64,000 nt of DNA, taken from a bacterium. GTDB taxonomy: Bacteria > Desulfobacterota > Deferrisomatia > Deferrisomatales > BM512. Below the pieces are notes generated by a model. It was not told the origin of the DNA, did no database searches, and saw nothing but the letters and a program-made list of their open reading frames with translations. Position numbers and translations under genes: made by a program. Shown one piece after another: positions 15,803 to 24,213 of this stretch. Position 1 is the first letter of the stretch. The number at the start of each line of letters is the position of its first letter. Location: contig SCTA01000022.1 of assembly GCA_004322275.1 (NCBI GenBank), forward strand, positions 1-64,000, in the 5' to 3' direction.

Positions 15803-17017
15803 TCAGTTCTTCTTCAGCTTTACCGAAAACAGCCTTCTCCATCTCTTCTCGTCGTCCTTCTCACCGCCGCCCTGCGCCGCGTAGATAAGATACGACGAGC
15901 CGCCGACGGTAAAGGAATTGAGGTCGGTGTTGAGCTGCGTTCCGGTCTTTTGCCTTTCGCGCTTCCTGGAGGGGTCGAGGGGCACGAAGGAGATCGGATT
16001 CATGTTAGCGGCGCTCTCCTCCACGGCGAAGATACCCGAGCCGTCGGGCGCCCAGCAGGGGCCGCCCCTGCTCGGAGGAATCACGTTTTCCATCAGCAGT
16101 ACCGGCTCTCCCACGCCGTCCGCCCTTACGACGTAAAGATCGGTTCTGGTCTGATGGCTCTTCGGGTGGGCGAAAAAGGCGACCCTCTTGCCGTCCGGAG
16201 AAAAGCTCGGTCCGAGGCAGGAGTTCTGCCAGCCGGGAGTCAGGTCTCTGGTGGCGGTCCTCGCGACGACCTTCCTCACCCCCTCGTCGTTTTCCTTTAT
16301 GAGCTTTTGCAGATCCTCGATTATGAAGAGGTGATCGACTCCGCCGAGGTGGCCGATGTAGGCGAGCTTCTTGCCGTCTGGGCTGAAAGCGGCGTAAAGC
16401 TCGGAGCCCGCCTCCTCGAAGGTGATCCGCTTCGTGGGGGAATTTTCGTCGAAGAAGGAGTAGAGGTAGAGGTCGCCCTCGCCCGTCCTGCCGCTGGCGT
16501 AGACGAGGTAATCGCCGTTTGGCGAAAAGGAGGGCTCGGAATCGTTCTCCGGGTGCTCGGTGATGAACCTTCTCTTGCCGGGGGCCTTGTAGAAGATGTC
16601 GAAGTTCACGCGGCTGGCGCCTCTGGAGGCTTCCTTGCGCGTCACGGCGACGGCGAGGGTCTGCCCTCTCGCGGTAGAGGGACCCCAGGCCGGGTGCTCG
16701 CTCACTATCTGGTCTCCCGGCCCTCCGAGGGAGAAGACGTCCTGCTTGTTTGAAGGTACCGCCTGCTCGACGGTTTTGAGCGCGAGGGGGTATGCGGCGG
16801 GATTTTGCAGTTCGGCCAGGTACACTTCGGCCGAATCGCCGTTGCCCCCCAAAAACTCGAAGAAAAGGGCTTTTCCGTCGGGGGAGAGGCGCGGGTTCGA
16901 TATCTGCCCCTTGCCGTCAAGGCCTGCGACCGGCACGGGCTCCGCCGTTTCGGCCTGGTAGCCCGCGAATGCGTTAGCCGATGCCAAAACAAGTGCAGCG
17001 ATAAGTAGCTTTTTCAC
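15803..17017 (-). CDS. TolB-like beta-propeller (PD40) secreted protein
   Basis: 404 residues with a clear signal peptide (MKKLLIAALVLASANAFA) and at least four PD40/WD40-type blade motifs: 'NPRLSPDGKALFFEF', 'EPSFSPNGDYLVYASG', 'YAAFSPDGKKLAYIG' and 'GPSFSPDGKRVAFFAH', plus 'CWAPDGSGIFAV'. The fold is like the TolB C-terminal propeller, but it lacks the TolB N-terminal domain and no tol/pal genes are near. The start is GTG 17017 with GAGGGGAG 6 bases upstream. It is the last gene of the minus-strand run, 11 bases after the unknown secreted protein, so the two probably act together in the periplasm, maybe as a binding scaffold. Confidence 0.85.
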   Translation of the reverse strand: MKKLLIAALVLASANAFAGYQAETAEPVPVAGLDGKGQISNPRLSPDGKALFFEFLGGNGDSAEVYLAELQNPAAYPLALKTVEQAVPSNKQDVFSLGGPGDQIVSEHPAWGPSTARGQTLAVAVTRKEASRGASRVNFDIFYKAPGKRRFITEHPENDSEPSFSPNGDYLVYASGRTGEGDLYLYSFFDENSPTKRITFEEAGSELYAAFSPDGKKLAYIGHLGGVDHLFIIEDLQKLIKENDEGVRKVVARTATRDLTPGWQNSCLGPSFSPDGKRVAFFAHPKSHQTRTDLYVVRADGVGEPVLLMENVIPPSRGGPCWAPDGSGIFAVEESAANMNPISFVPLDPSRKRERQKTGTQLNTDLNSFTVGGSSYLIYAAQGGGEKDDEKRWRRLFSVKLKKN

Positions 17018-17028
17018 GATACTCCCCT

Positions 17029-18774
17029 CTACTCTCTGGGATAATGTTCGTATTTGAGATCCACTGAAAGGATGGGGACTTCCTGCCTGTCTCCGGTGAG
17101 GGCGAACACCCGTATCTTGCTCTCCCGACCCATGAGTTTAGTCTGAAGCCCCGATAATTCCAGATAAATTTCGCCGATAATCATTTCCTTCTCGCCGACC
17201 CGCACTATGTAGCGGGTAGCCTCCGGGTAGGGGTCCCAGGCAAGAGCGATGTCTCCGATGGCGGTCCTGCCGCCGCGCGCCCTCTTTTCAAAGGGAATCT
17301 GGGGCTTTTCGGCGCTGGCCTCGAACTCCGCCGGCATTACGAGAAACCTGTCGCCCACGTAGGGTAGGACGAAGTGGCGAAGCTGGGCGTTGTCGGCGAG
17401 CTCAACCTTAGGGACGTAGGAAAACTCCCTGGCGTGGGCGTTGTCCACCCTCGCGACGAGCTCGCCTATTATGCCCTTCATCCCGGTGACGTAAATCGCG
17501 TACCCCTGCGCCAGCGCGTCGCGCGGGAAGGTGGACCATTCGATCGTTACCCTGTCGGGCTGGACCTCCTCGCTTATCCCCTCTATCCTCGCGACCTGCG
17601 GGGGAACGGGGAGAATCGTCTCCGCTAAGGCGCTGGGTGCGGCGGCCCCGTCCAGCCACGCCTCGATCCTGAATTTTATCGCCTGCTCGGCGGGTTTCAG
17701 GGTCAGTGGCCCCTCGCTCACCTCTCCGGCCCGAACTATCTCCTCGCCGCGAAGGTCGAAGAGGGTCTTTTCTTCCGTTTCGCTCTTCATGAGGAGCACA
17801 AGCCTGTCGAGGGTTCCGCCGGGGAGCTCCCAGGAAACGGTCGCCGTAAGGTCGCTCTCTATGGACGCCGCGATGGCCGCCGAGGAGACCGGCGACATCG
17901 CCCACGCCTGCAGATCCGCAAAGGCCAGCGGCAGCCCGTCTTTGTCGAGGGAATAAAGCCGGTAGCTCACGGTTTCGCCCAGAGGAACGTCGGCGTCGAG
18001 GAAGGCGTCCTTGTCGCCCTCGTACCTCACCTCCCATTGGGTCGCCGCCCTCTTCCGAAGCAGCCTGTAAGACGCCGCCCCCTCAAGCAAAGGCCAGGAA
18101 AAGGAGACCGTGCGGTTGCCCGGAAGGATCTTGACGGTTTTGGGCTCCGGGTAAAGGGATACGAGCCTTTGTTCGAGCTGGTCGCCGGCCCATATCTCCA
18201 GTTCGACAAAATGGGTGTCCCTGTCGTCTATCGGGGCCGAGAAGGTTATCTTGTATTTGCCTTCCGGGATCATGAGCGTGAGCCCCCCGGGCCCCAGTTC
18301 GCGGGGGCGGGAGAGGTACTGCCTGAGCTTGTCTACGGCTTTTCTCGCCGAGACGTCCAGCCGGGCCTCGTTCAGGGGCTCGATGGAGCCGGTAAGCCCC
18401 GCGTAGGGAACGGCGTTTATCAGGCGAAGCCTCCCCGCTCCGGTTTCGTTCAGCAGAAAATCCATCAGAGCGGCGGTCTTTTCATTACCCTTCCCCGCCT
18501 TGTCGAGTTCTTCGATAGCCATGTAAGCCTCGGAGTACCTGAAAACCCCCGAGTAAGCCTTGGCCACTGCTGCGACGAACCTCGCATCGGTCTTCGCGCG
18601 CGCGGGATCGACCTCTTTTGCCTGCTCAAGCGTCTTGACGGCGTCCGAGGCGTAGGCTGACCCCTTCTCGTTGAAGAATTCCCCCTTTTCGAGCAGGTTG
18701 TCGAACTCCGCCGGGAAGGCGGGCAGGGCCAGCGCCAAAAAGGCGAACAGCAAAAACAGGGTCTTAAAATTCAT
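17029..18774 (-). CDS. Unknown secreted protein with TPR-like start and FN3-like domains
   Basis: About 581 residues with a signal peptide (MNFKTLFLLFAFLALALPAFPA). Residues 25-110 form helices like a short TPR block; the rest is mostly strand, with FN3-like segments ('RTVSFSWPLLEGAASYRLLRK', 'DIALAWDPYPEATRYIVRV') that suggest two or three FN3 modules. The ATG at 18774 overlaps the TGA of the ABC ATPase gene upstream (ATGA), so it is translationally coupled to the transporter; a longer GTG start at 18792 is less likely. Function unknown. Its tie to the peptide importer suggests a periplasmic partner role, but this is inference. Confidence 0.75.
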   Translation of the reverse strand: MNFKTLFLLFAFLALALPAFPAEFDNLLEKGEFFNEKGSAYASDAVKTLEQAKEVDPARAKTDARFVAAVAKAYSGVFRYSEAYMAIEELDKAGKGNEKTAALMDFLLNETGAGRLRLINAVPYAGLTGSIEPLNEARLDVSARKAVDKLRQYLSRPRELGPGGLTLMIPEGKYKITFSAPIDDRDTHFVELEIWAGDQLEQRLVSLYPEPKTVKILPGNRTVSFSWPLLEGAASYRLLRKRAATQWEVRYEGDKDAFLDADVPLGETVSYRLYSLDKDGLPLAFADLQAWAMSPVSSAAIAASIESDLTATVSWELPGGTLDRLVLLMKSETEEKTLFDLRGEEIVRAGEVSEGPLTLKPAEQAIKFRIEAWLDGAAAPSALAETILPVPPQVARIEGISEEVQPDRVTIEWSTFPRDALAQGYAIYVTGMKGIIGELVARVDNAHAREFSYVPKVELADNAQLRHFVLPYVGDRFLVMPAEFEASAEKPQIPFEKRARGGRTAIGDIALAWDPYPEATRYIVRVGEKEMIIGEIYLELSGLQTKLMGRESKIRVFALTGDRQEVPILSVDLKYEHYPRE

Positions 18775-19748
18775 TCGTGGCATGGCGAACACAGGTGGCA
18801 GGCGATGCGGTGGCCGGGACTAACCTCTACCAGCATCGGTATCTCGTCGGCGCAAAGGGAGTTCCCCCTCCCTCCGACCTGACAGCGGTGACGGAAGGAG
18901 CAGCCGGTCTTCCAGCGCTCCGGGGCTTTTCTGTGGTTCTGAATGGTCAGATTCGGCCGGGGGTCGTAGGCGCTCTTTAAAAGCTCCTTTGAATAGGGGT
19001 GGCCGGGGCCCTCCCTGAAGAAGGAGGAGGCCGGGGCGTCCTCCACTATCCTGCCGTGAAGAAGCACGAGGACTCTCGTGGCCAGAAATTTGACCAGCCG
19101 AAGGTCGTGGGAGATAAAGATCATCGTGGACTTCTGGCGCTCGTGAATCTGCCGCAGGAGGTCCAGAAGCTGGGTCTGTATCGGCTGGTCGAGCCCGCTG
19201 ACCGGCTCGTCGGTTACTACGAAGCTGGGCCGCGTGGCGAGGGCTCTCGCGAAAACGACTCTTCGCTTTTCTCCTCCCGAAAGGCTGGTGGGGAATTCGT
19301 CCAGGCGCTGGCTGGGAAGCTGGACGAGGCGGGCCAGTTTTTCCACCTCTTCCCTCGCATGCTGTCTGGTGGCCTGGGGAAAGTGGGTCTTGACCGCCTC
19401 GACCAGGGCGTCGCGAACCTTGAAGGCGGGGTTCAGGCTAGCGTAGGGATTCTGGAAGACCATCTGCGCGGTCATCCTGAATTTCTTTTCCTCTCTCCCC
19501 TTGAGCGCCTTCATGTCGAAGCCGTTTACCGTGACCCTCCCCTCCTCGAAGGGGACGAGGCCGAGAAGGCACCTGCCGAGAGTCGTCTTGCCCGAACCCG
19601 ATTCGCCGACCAGCGCGGCAAGCTCGCCCCGCTCAAGGGTAAAATCAATCCCCTGAAGGGCGGGCACCTTCTTCGCCCAGCGGGCCAAAAGCCCCGAGGC
19701 GCCGAAGTATTTCCAGAGGTTGTCTACGACTACCGCCGCTTCACTCAT
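18771..19748 (-). CDS. oppF: Peptide ABC transporter ATP-binding protein, OppF/DppF type
   Basis: 325 residues. ABC motifs: Walker A GESGSGKTT, signature LSGGEKRR, Walker B FVVTDEPVSGLD, H-loop ISHDLRL. The C-terminal extension found in peptide/nickel ABC ATPases is present, with Cys in CSFRHRC. It forms the ATPase pair with the gene before it, overlapping it by 4 bases (ATGA), and hydrolyses ATP on the inner face of the membrane to import oligopeptides or a related solute. Substrate cannot be fixed: the family also moves nickel, which matters because a NiFe hydrogenase lies 15 kb away, but no nickel-specific binding protein is evident. Confidence 0.93.
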   Translation of the reverse strand: MSEAAVVVDNLWKYFGASGLLARWAKKVPALQGIDFTLERGELAALVGESGSGKTTLGRCLLGLVPFEEGRVTVNGFDMKALKGREEKKFRMTAQMVFQNPYASLNPAFKVRDALVEAVKTHFPQATRQHAREEVEKLARLVQLPSQRLDEFPTSLSGGEKRRVVFARALATRPSFVVTDEPVSGLDQPIQTQLLDLLRQIHERQKSTMIFISHDLRLVKFLATRVLVLLHGRIVEDAPASSFFREGPGHPYSKELLKSAYDPRPNLTIQNHRKAPERWKTGCSFRHRCQVGGRGNSLCADEIPMLVEVSPGHRIACHLCSPCHE

Positions 19749-20785
19749 AGGTCATCCACGAAACAGGCTATGTTGTGGCCGGGCGAAAATTCTCGCAGGG
19801 TGGGGCATTCGAGAAGACACCGGGAGGTCGCCGCTTCGCACCTCGGCGAGTAGGGGCAGCCCACCAGCGGCGCGGGCTCCTTGACCGCGAGGCGCGGAGA
19901 AGCGCCCTCTATAAGCTTTTTCTCCGATTCCAGCAGAAAACTCGTGTAGGGATGCTTCGGCTCGTGGTCCCAGTCCAGAACCTCGTCGACGGATCCTGTT
20001 TCGACGATTGTTCCCTCGTAGAGTATCGCCACGTCGGAAGCCAGTATCCTGGCCGCCGCAAGGTCGTGGGTGACCAGAAGAAGGGTTGCTCCCTTTTCTT
20101 CCACCATAGAGTGAAGGAGGGAGATAATCGAGATGCGGAGCGTCGCGTCAAGGCCGGTGGTGGGCTCGTCGGCGATGAGGAGCCTGGGCCCCGGCGCAAG
20201 GGCCAGAGCAATCGCCGCCCGCTGCGCCATCCCGCCCGACAGCTCGTGAATGTAGCACTCGGAGACGGTCTCTACGTCGTACATCTCCACCCGCGAAAGC
20301 CAGGAAAGCGCGAGCCCCCGCGATTCCTCGCTCTCTATGCCGGGGTTTGCCCGCTCCAGCACCACCGAGAGCATCTGCCCTATTGTGTGAAAGGGGGAAA
20401 GGGAGGTCGAGGCGTCCTGCGGTATCAGCGTAACGTCTTTGCCGAGCATGTCGCCCCAGGCCCTTGCCTGTGCCCGCCTCCACCCTGCCAGGTCTTTTTT
20501 TATCAGAACTTCGGGGTGTTTCCGGTACTCCACATAGCGGTCGAGCTCGCCGAAAATCTCCTGACCCAGAACCTTCGCGCTGCCCGAGACTACTCCGGGC
20601 TGCCCCTGATGGACGCCGAGAACCGAGTGTATCAGGCAGGTCTTGCCGGAGCCGGACTCCCCCAGAAGCGCGAAGGTCCTCCCCTGACGCACCGTAAGCT
20701 CCACGTTGGAGAGAATCTTCCGCATATCCCTGCGGCCTTCGAGATAGACCGTAAGGCCGTGCGTTTCAAAGGCGGGATGGCTCAC
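19745..20785 (-). CDS. oppD: Peptide ABC transporter ATP-binding protein, OppD/DppD type
   Basis: 346 residues. Walker A GESGSGKTC (Cys where Thr/Ser usually stands after KT), signature LSGGMAQR, Walker B LLIADEPTTGLDA, switch His in VTHDLAA. The C-terminus carries the oligopeptide-ABC motif with CPYSPRC and two more Cys; in some OppD/DppD proteins these Cys bind an Fe-S cluster. It overlaps the permease gene before it and the OppF gene after it by 4 bases each, so all parts are made in fixed ratio. Cytoplasmic face of the inner membrane. Confidence 0.94.
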   Translation of the reverse strand: MSHPAFETHGLTVYLEGRRDMRKILSNVELTVRQGRTFALLGESGSGKTCLIHSVLGVHQGQPGVVSGSAKVLGQEIFGELDRYVEYRKHPEVLIKKDLAGWRRAQARAWGDMLGKDVTLIPQDASTSLSPFHTIGQMLSVVLERANPGIESEESRGLALSWLSRVEMYDVETVSECYIHELSGGMAQRAAIALALAPGPRLLIADEPTTGLDATLRISIISLLHSMVEEKGATLLLVTHDLAAARILASDVAILYEGTIVETGSVDEVLDWDHEPKHPYTSFLLESEKKLIEGASPRLAVKEPAPLVGCPYSPRCEAATSRCLLECPTLREFSPGHNIACFVDDL

Positions 20786-21633
20786 CCTCGCTCCTCCACG
20801 ACGCTCAGAAGACCCTGGCCGACGAGGGTGAAGCCCACGAGCGTAACCGAGATCATCAGCGCGGGCAAAAAGGCCTGCATGAGGTGGCCCGTGAAGACGC
20901 CGTCTCTGGCGAGCGAAATCATGTTGCCCCAGCTCGGCGTGGGCTCCTGAACCCCGAGTTCGCCGCCGAGGTAGGAAAGGCTGGTCTCGACCAGAAGCGC
21001 ATAGGCCATAAGGCTCATCAACTGGGCGAGGATTACCCTCCTTGCGTGGCCCCAGAGTATGTGGACGAAGACTATTCTCGCCATGCTGACGCCAAGGCAG
21101 CGCTCCGCTTCGATGAAGGAGGCCATGCGGAGCCTCTCGACGCTAGAACGTATGGCTCCGGCAATCTGGGGAGCGAAGGTGACTCCCACCGCCGTCATTA
21201 TCCAGACGAGATTGCTGCGCGCTATCGAGGCTACGAGGAGAACCAGAACGAACTTGGGCAGGGAATCGAGCACCTGCAAGAGCCAGTAGGTTATCGCTCC
21301 CCATATCTTGCCGCCGAGGGATTCCGCCACGCCCAGAACGCCGCCGACAAAAAGCGCTACGCCCATCGCGAGCGCGCCGGGGGGGGTGAAATAGGCCGAA
21401 GCGGCGCCGAGGCGGCTGAAAAGATCTCTGCCGAGGGCGTCGCAGCCCAGAAAAAATTCCGCGGAGGAGGGGGCGTTGGGCTCGCCGACGAAGGCCATCG
21501 GATTGTGGGGCAGCCAGCCGAAAGTCCCGGCCAGCATGCCCAGCGTCGAGGGAATGAGGCACAGCGCGCCGATGGTCAGGCTGATGAGGCGGCTTTGCCT
21601 GCTCGCTGTCGGAAAGCGCTTGACCTTACCCAT
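20782..21633 (-). CDS. oppC: Peptide ABC transporter permease, OppC/DppC type
   Basis: 283 residues with about six membrane spans, including the N-terminal span 'LISLTIGALCLIPSTLGMLAG' and the BPD_transp_1 core with the EAA-like loop 'EAERCLGVSMARIVFVHILW'. The segment before the second span ('FFLGCDALGRDLFSRL') is the conserved GTDxLGRDxxSR signature of OppC/DppC, here with C for T. It pairs with the OppB-type permease, whose gene it overlaps by 8 bases. Confidence 0.92.
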   Translation of the reverse strand: MGKVKRFPTASRQSRLISLTIGALCLIPSTLGMLAGTFGWLPHNPMAFVGEPNAPSSAEFFLGCDALGRDLFSRLGAASAYFTPPGALAMGVALFVGGVLGVAESLGGKIWGAITYWLLQVLDSLPKFVLVLLVASIARSNLVWIMTAVGVTFAPQIAGAIRSSVERLRMASFIEAERCLGVSMARIVFVHILWGHARRVILAQLMSLMAYALLVETSLSYLGGELGVQEPTPSWGNMISLARDGVFTGHLMQAFLPALMISVTLVGFTLVGQGLLSVVEERG

Positions 21634-22672
21634 TGCTGCGCTGTCTCGGGTCCGCGAGGTACCCCACGAAGTCGCAGAACATGGAAAAAACCCTGAGCAC
21701 CGCCGCCATTACAAGCGCCGCGCCCAGAAGCACCGGCATGTCGCGCTCTGCCGCCGCGCGCCAGGCGAGGTAGCCCAGCCCCGGCCAACCCAGCGCCGCT
21801 TCGAGGACAACCAGCGAGCCGAGAAAAAAGGATACGCGCCGGGCGACGTGGGAGGCCGCGCCGGGGATAAACCCCCTGGCTATGACCTTGGGCACGCTAA
21901 GCCCCATTATCCGGACGCCGGTGATGTGCTCGCCTGTAGAGGAGTGGCGAAGCTCGTTCTGGAAGCGGCCGAAGAGGTCGGAGAGTTCCCCGTCGCCCAC
22001 GGCAAGTATGAGCGCCGCGAAGAGCCAGGGGAGGAAAGCGGCTTCCACCGGCAGGGGAAACCAGTGCGGCATCGACCAGTAGCCCCCGTCAACCCCCCAG
22101 GCTATCGCCCTGTTGCCCCCCGCAACGAAGATATAGACGTACAAAAATACCGGTATGGAGGAAAGAAGACCTATGCTCCAGCCCAGAGAACGGCAGAAAA
22201 GCGAGTTGGGACAGAGAATTCTCCCGGCGGCCCCGCCAAGGGCGAGGACGACCGAGATACCGAGACCCGCGAAGAGGAGAGAGAAGGAGCGCCAGGCCGA
22301 GGGCCAGATGAGGTCTTCGGCGGGCCTGCCGCGCTGAAGGGCGGAGCTGTGGCCGAATTGCCCGGTCATTACTCCGCCTAGCCAGAGGAAATATTCCTTG
22401 GCTGCAAAGCGCTCTGAATCTTCGACCTTTACAGCGCCAACGTTTACCCCGGCGGGTTCGCTCTGAAGGCGAAGCCCGCGCGAAGTGTCTACCGGCGCGG
22501 CCTTAAGCACTATGAAGAGCAAAAGACTCGCACCGATTAGAACCAGTAACGTCGCCGCCAGTTCCCGTCCGGCAAAGGAGAGTAGGCCGAAAATCAGGCG
22601 ACCGGTGTCACTTCTCCTTCCAGTCCGCAACGTAGGAGAAGAAGTAGAAGGGGTGGAGTCGGACATTTTCAA
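21626..22672 (-). CDS. oppB: Peptide ABC transporter permease, OppB/DppB type
   Basis: 348 residues in the longest frame, with an N-terminal span (ELAATLLVLIGASLLLFIVL) and five more, and the EAA-like loop. The family usually starts a few residues before the first span, while this frame adds about 30 Ser/Thr-rich residues that overlap the end of the binding-protein gene by 65 bases. No good inner start codon is visible, so the overlap may be real. It differs from usual OppB in the periplasmic loop after span 1 (short, with 'SRGLRLQSEPAGVNVG'). Forms the channel with OppC. Confidence 0.85.
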   Translation of the reverse strand: MKMSDSTPSTSSPTLRTGRRSDTGRLIFGLLSFAGRELAATLLVLIGASLLLFIVLKAAPVDTSRGLRLQSEPAGVNVGAVKVEDSERFAAKEYFLWLGGVMTGQFGHSSALQRGRPAEDLIWPSAWRSFSLLFAGLGISVVLALGGAAGRILCPNSLFCRSLGWSIGLLSSIPVFLYVYIFVAGGNRAIAWGVDGGYWSMPHWFPLPVEAAFLPWLFAALILAVGDGELSDLFGRFQNELRHSSTGEHITGVRIMGLSVPKVIARGFIPGAASHVARRVSFFLGSLVVLEAALGWPGLGYLAWRAAAERDMPVLLGAALVMAAVLRVFSMFCDFVGYLADPRQRSNG

Positions 22673-24143
22673 TCCGGCTGCTTATTGCCGCATAGCGGTT
22701 CAGGCTCCAGAGGAAGATGTAAGGCAGGTCCTCGTTGAGCGTTTTGTGCAACTCGCCGTAGGTGGCGCGCAACATCTCGGAATTTTTCGCTTCGCGGCTC
22801 TCGTCGAGGAGACGGTCTACCTCGGGGTTTGAATAAGCCCCGAAATTGTTCTGGTTTTGTCCGGTCTGGGTGGAGTGGAAAAGGGTGTAGACGTTGACGC
22901 TGTTGTCGAAGGTCCACTCGGCCAGCACAAGGTCGAAATCGTGGTCCTCGAAAACCGCGGTCTTCCAGGCCATCGGTTCGAGGAAGCGGACGTCGGCGTT
23001 AAGGCCCATGTTCTTTATCTGCTGCTGGAGGTCGAGAACCACCGCCTTTTGAACCTCGGACTGGGCGAGGGAGAGTATCTTCAGGGTGACGGGCTTGCCG
23101 TCGAATTCCTTTATGCCGTCCTTGTTGGTATCGACGACTCCGGCCTCTTTGAGAAGCTGATTCGCGCGCTCGCTGTTGTAGGGCCAGGGCTTTACGTCGA
23201 AGTTGTACGCCCAGGAAGCCGGGGGAAAGGGGCCGGAGATGATGGTGCCGCGATTGCCGTAATGGGCCTTGAGCATCTCCGGGCGGTTAAGCCCGGCCAT
23301 GAGGGCCTGGCGGAAAAGCTTCTGGCGGATCAGCGGGTTTCTGAAATTAAGCCCCAGATAGCTGTAGGACAGCGTCGAATAGGGGTAGAGCCTTACGCTG
23401 GAGAGTTCCTCCAGGGCGGGGATGTCCTTCGGCCTCACCTGGGGAAGGAGGTCCACCGCGCCGTAGCGCAGAAGCTCGTTTCTGATGTTGTCGTCCGGCA
23501 CAGGAGACACCTCCACCGCGTCGATTCCGCCCTCCTTGGCCTTGGGGTAGTAGGGGCTGCGGTTGAAGCGTATCTCGCCCGCGTGGGTCCATTCGCCGAA
23601 GGAAAAGGGGCCGCTGCCGATGGGCGACTCGATGGCCGATTCGGCGACCACGTAGCCCTCGGGAAAGCGATGCGCGGGAAGAATCTTGAAATCGAAGTAC
23701 AGAAGAGGATTTAAAACCTTGCGCTTGAAGTTGACTATCACCGTGGAGTCGTTCGGAGCCTCTACCTTGTCAAAAGCCTCGAACTGGGCCCCGAGGGCCG
23801 TGGCGGTTCTCGGGTCCCTTCCGGCTTCGATGGTGAAGAGGACGTCCTGAGCGGTAACGGGCTTACCGTCGTGCCACTTCAGCCCCTTTTTGATTTTGAA
23901 CTTCACCGAGGTTTCGTCCGGGGAGACCGTCCAGGATTCCGCCAGCGCGGGCTTCACCTCTCCGGCTTCCGGGGGGCTGACCAATCCTTCGTACATCAGC
24001 TCGGTCGCACGAAGACTCGGCATGTCCGCAACCAGCATCGGGTTCAGGCTGGTCGGCGCAGTGGACTCCGCGTAGCGAAGCCCTGCGGCGGCAGGCAAAG
24101 CAAGCAAGGAGACAAAGAACAACAGGCCAAGCCGTCGTCTCAT
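22608..24143 (-). CDS. oppA: Peptide ABC transporter substrate-binding protein (SBP_bac_5)
   Basis: 511 residues with signal peptide (MRRRLGLLFFVSLLALPAAAG) and no lipobox, so probably a free periplasmic protein. SBP_bac_5 family marks: an early 'PTSLNPMLVADMPSLRATELMYEGL' region, 'FKIKKGLKWHDGKPVTAQDVLF', 'SPIGSGPFSFGEW', and the C-terminal 'ILSLAQSEVQKAVVLDLQQQIKNMG'. The family binds oligopeptides, dipeptides, nickel or related solutes. It is the first transporter gene, 70 bases after the TPR lipoprotein gene, and all later genes overlap or nearly touch. Confidence 0.93.
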   Translation of the reverse strand: MRRRLGLLFFVSLLALPAAAGLRYAESTAPTSLNPMLVADMPSLRATELMYEGLVSPPEAGEVKPALAESWTVSPDETSVKFKIKKGLKWHDGKPVTAQDVLFTIEAGRDPRTATALGAQFEAFDKVEAPNDSTVIVNFKRKVLNPLLYFDFKILPAHRFPEGYVVAESAIESPIGSGPFSFGEWTHAGEIRFNRSPYYPKAKEGGIDAVEVSPVPDDNIRNELLRYGAVDLLPQVRPKDIPALEELSSVRLYPYSTLSYSYLGLNFRNPLIRQKLFRQALMAGLNRPEMLKAHYGNRGTIISGPFPPASWAYNFDVKPWPYNSERANQLLKEAGVVDTNKDGIKEFDGKPVTLKILSLAQSEVQKAVVLDLQQQIKNMGLNADVRFLEPMAWKTAVFEDHDFDLVLAEWTFDNSVNVYTLFHSTQTGQNQNNFGAYSNPEVDRLLDESREAKNSEMLRATYGELHKTLNEDLPYIFLWSLNRYAAISSRIENVRLHPFYFFSYVADWKEK

Positions 24144-24213
24144 TTAAATTCCCTCCAAAGGCGAAAGTAAATACTGCCGGTCCTTCTCTTCCCCAAGTCA
24201 GACCGAAAAATCT

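Noticed and set aside
18771-24143. Nickel importer for the hydrogenase
   Set aside because: The ABC family includes nickel systems, but the binding protein shows general peptide-type features, and the genes are 13 kb away in another operon. Kept as peptide type.
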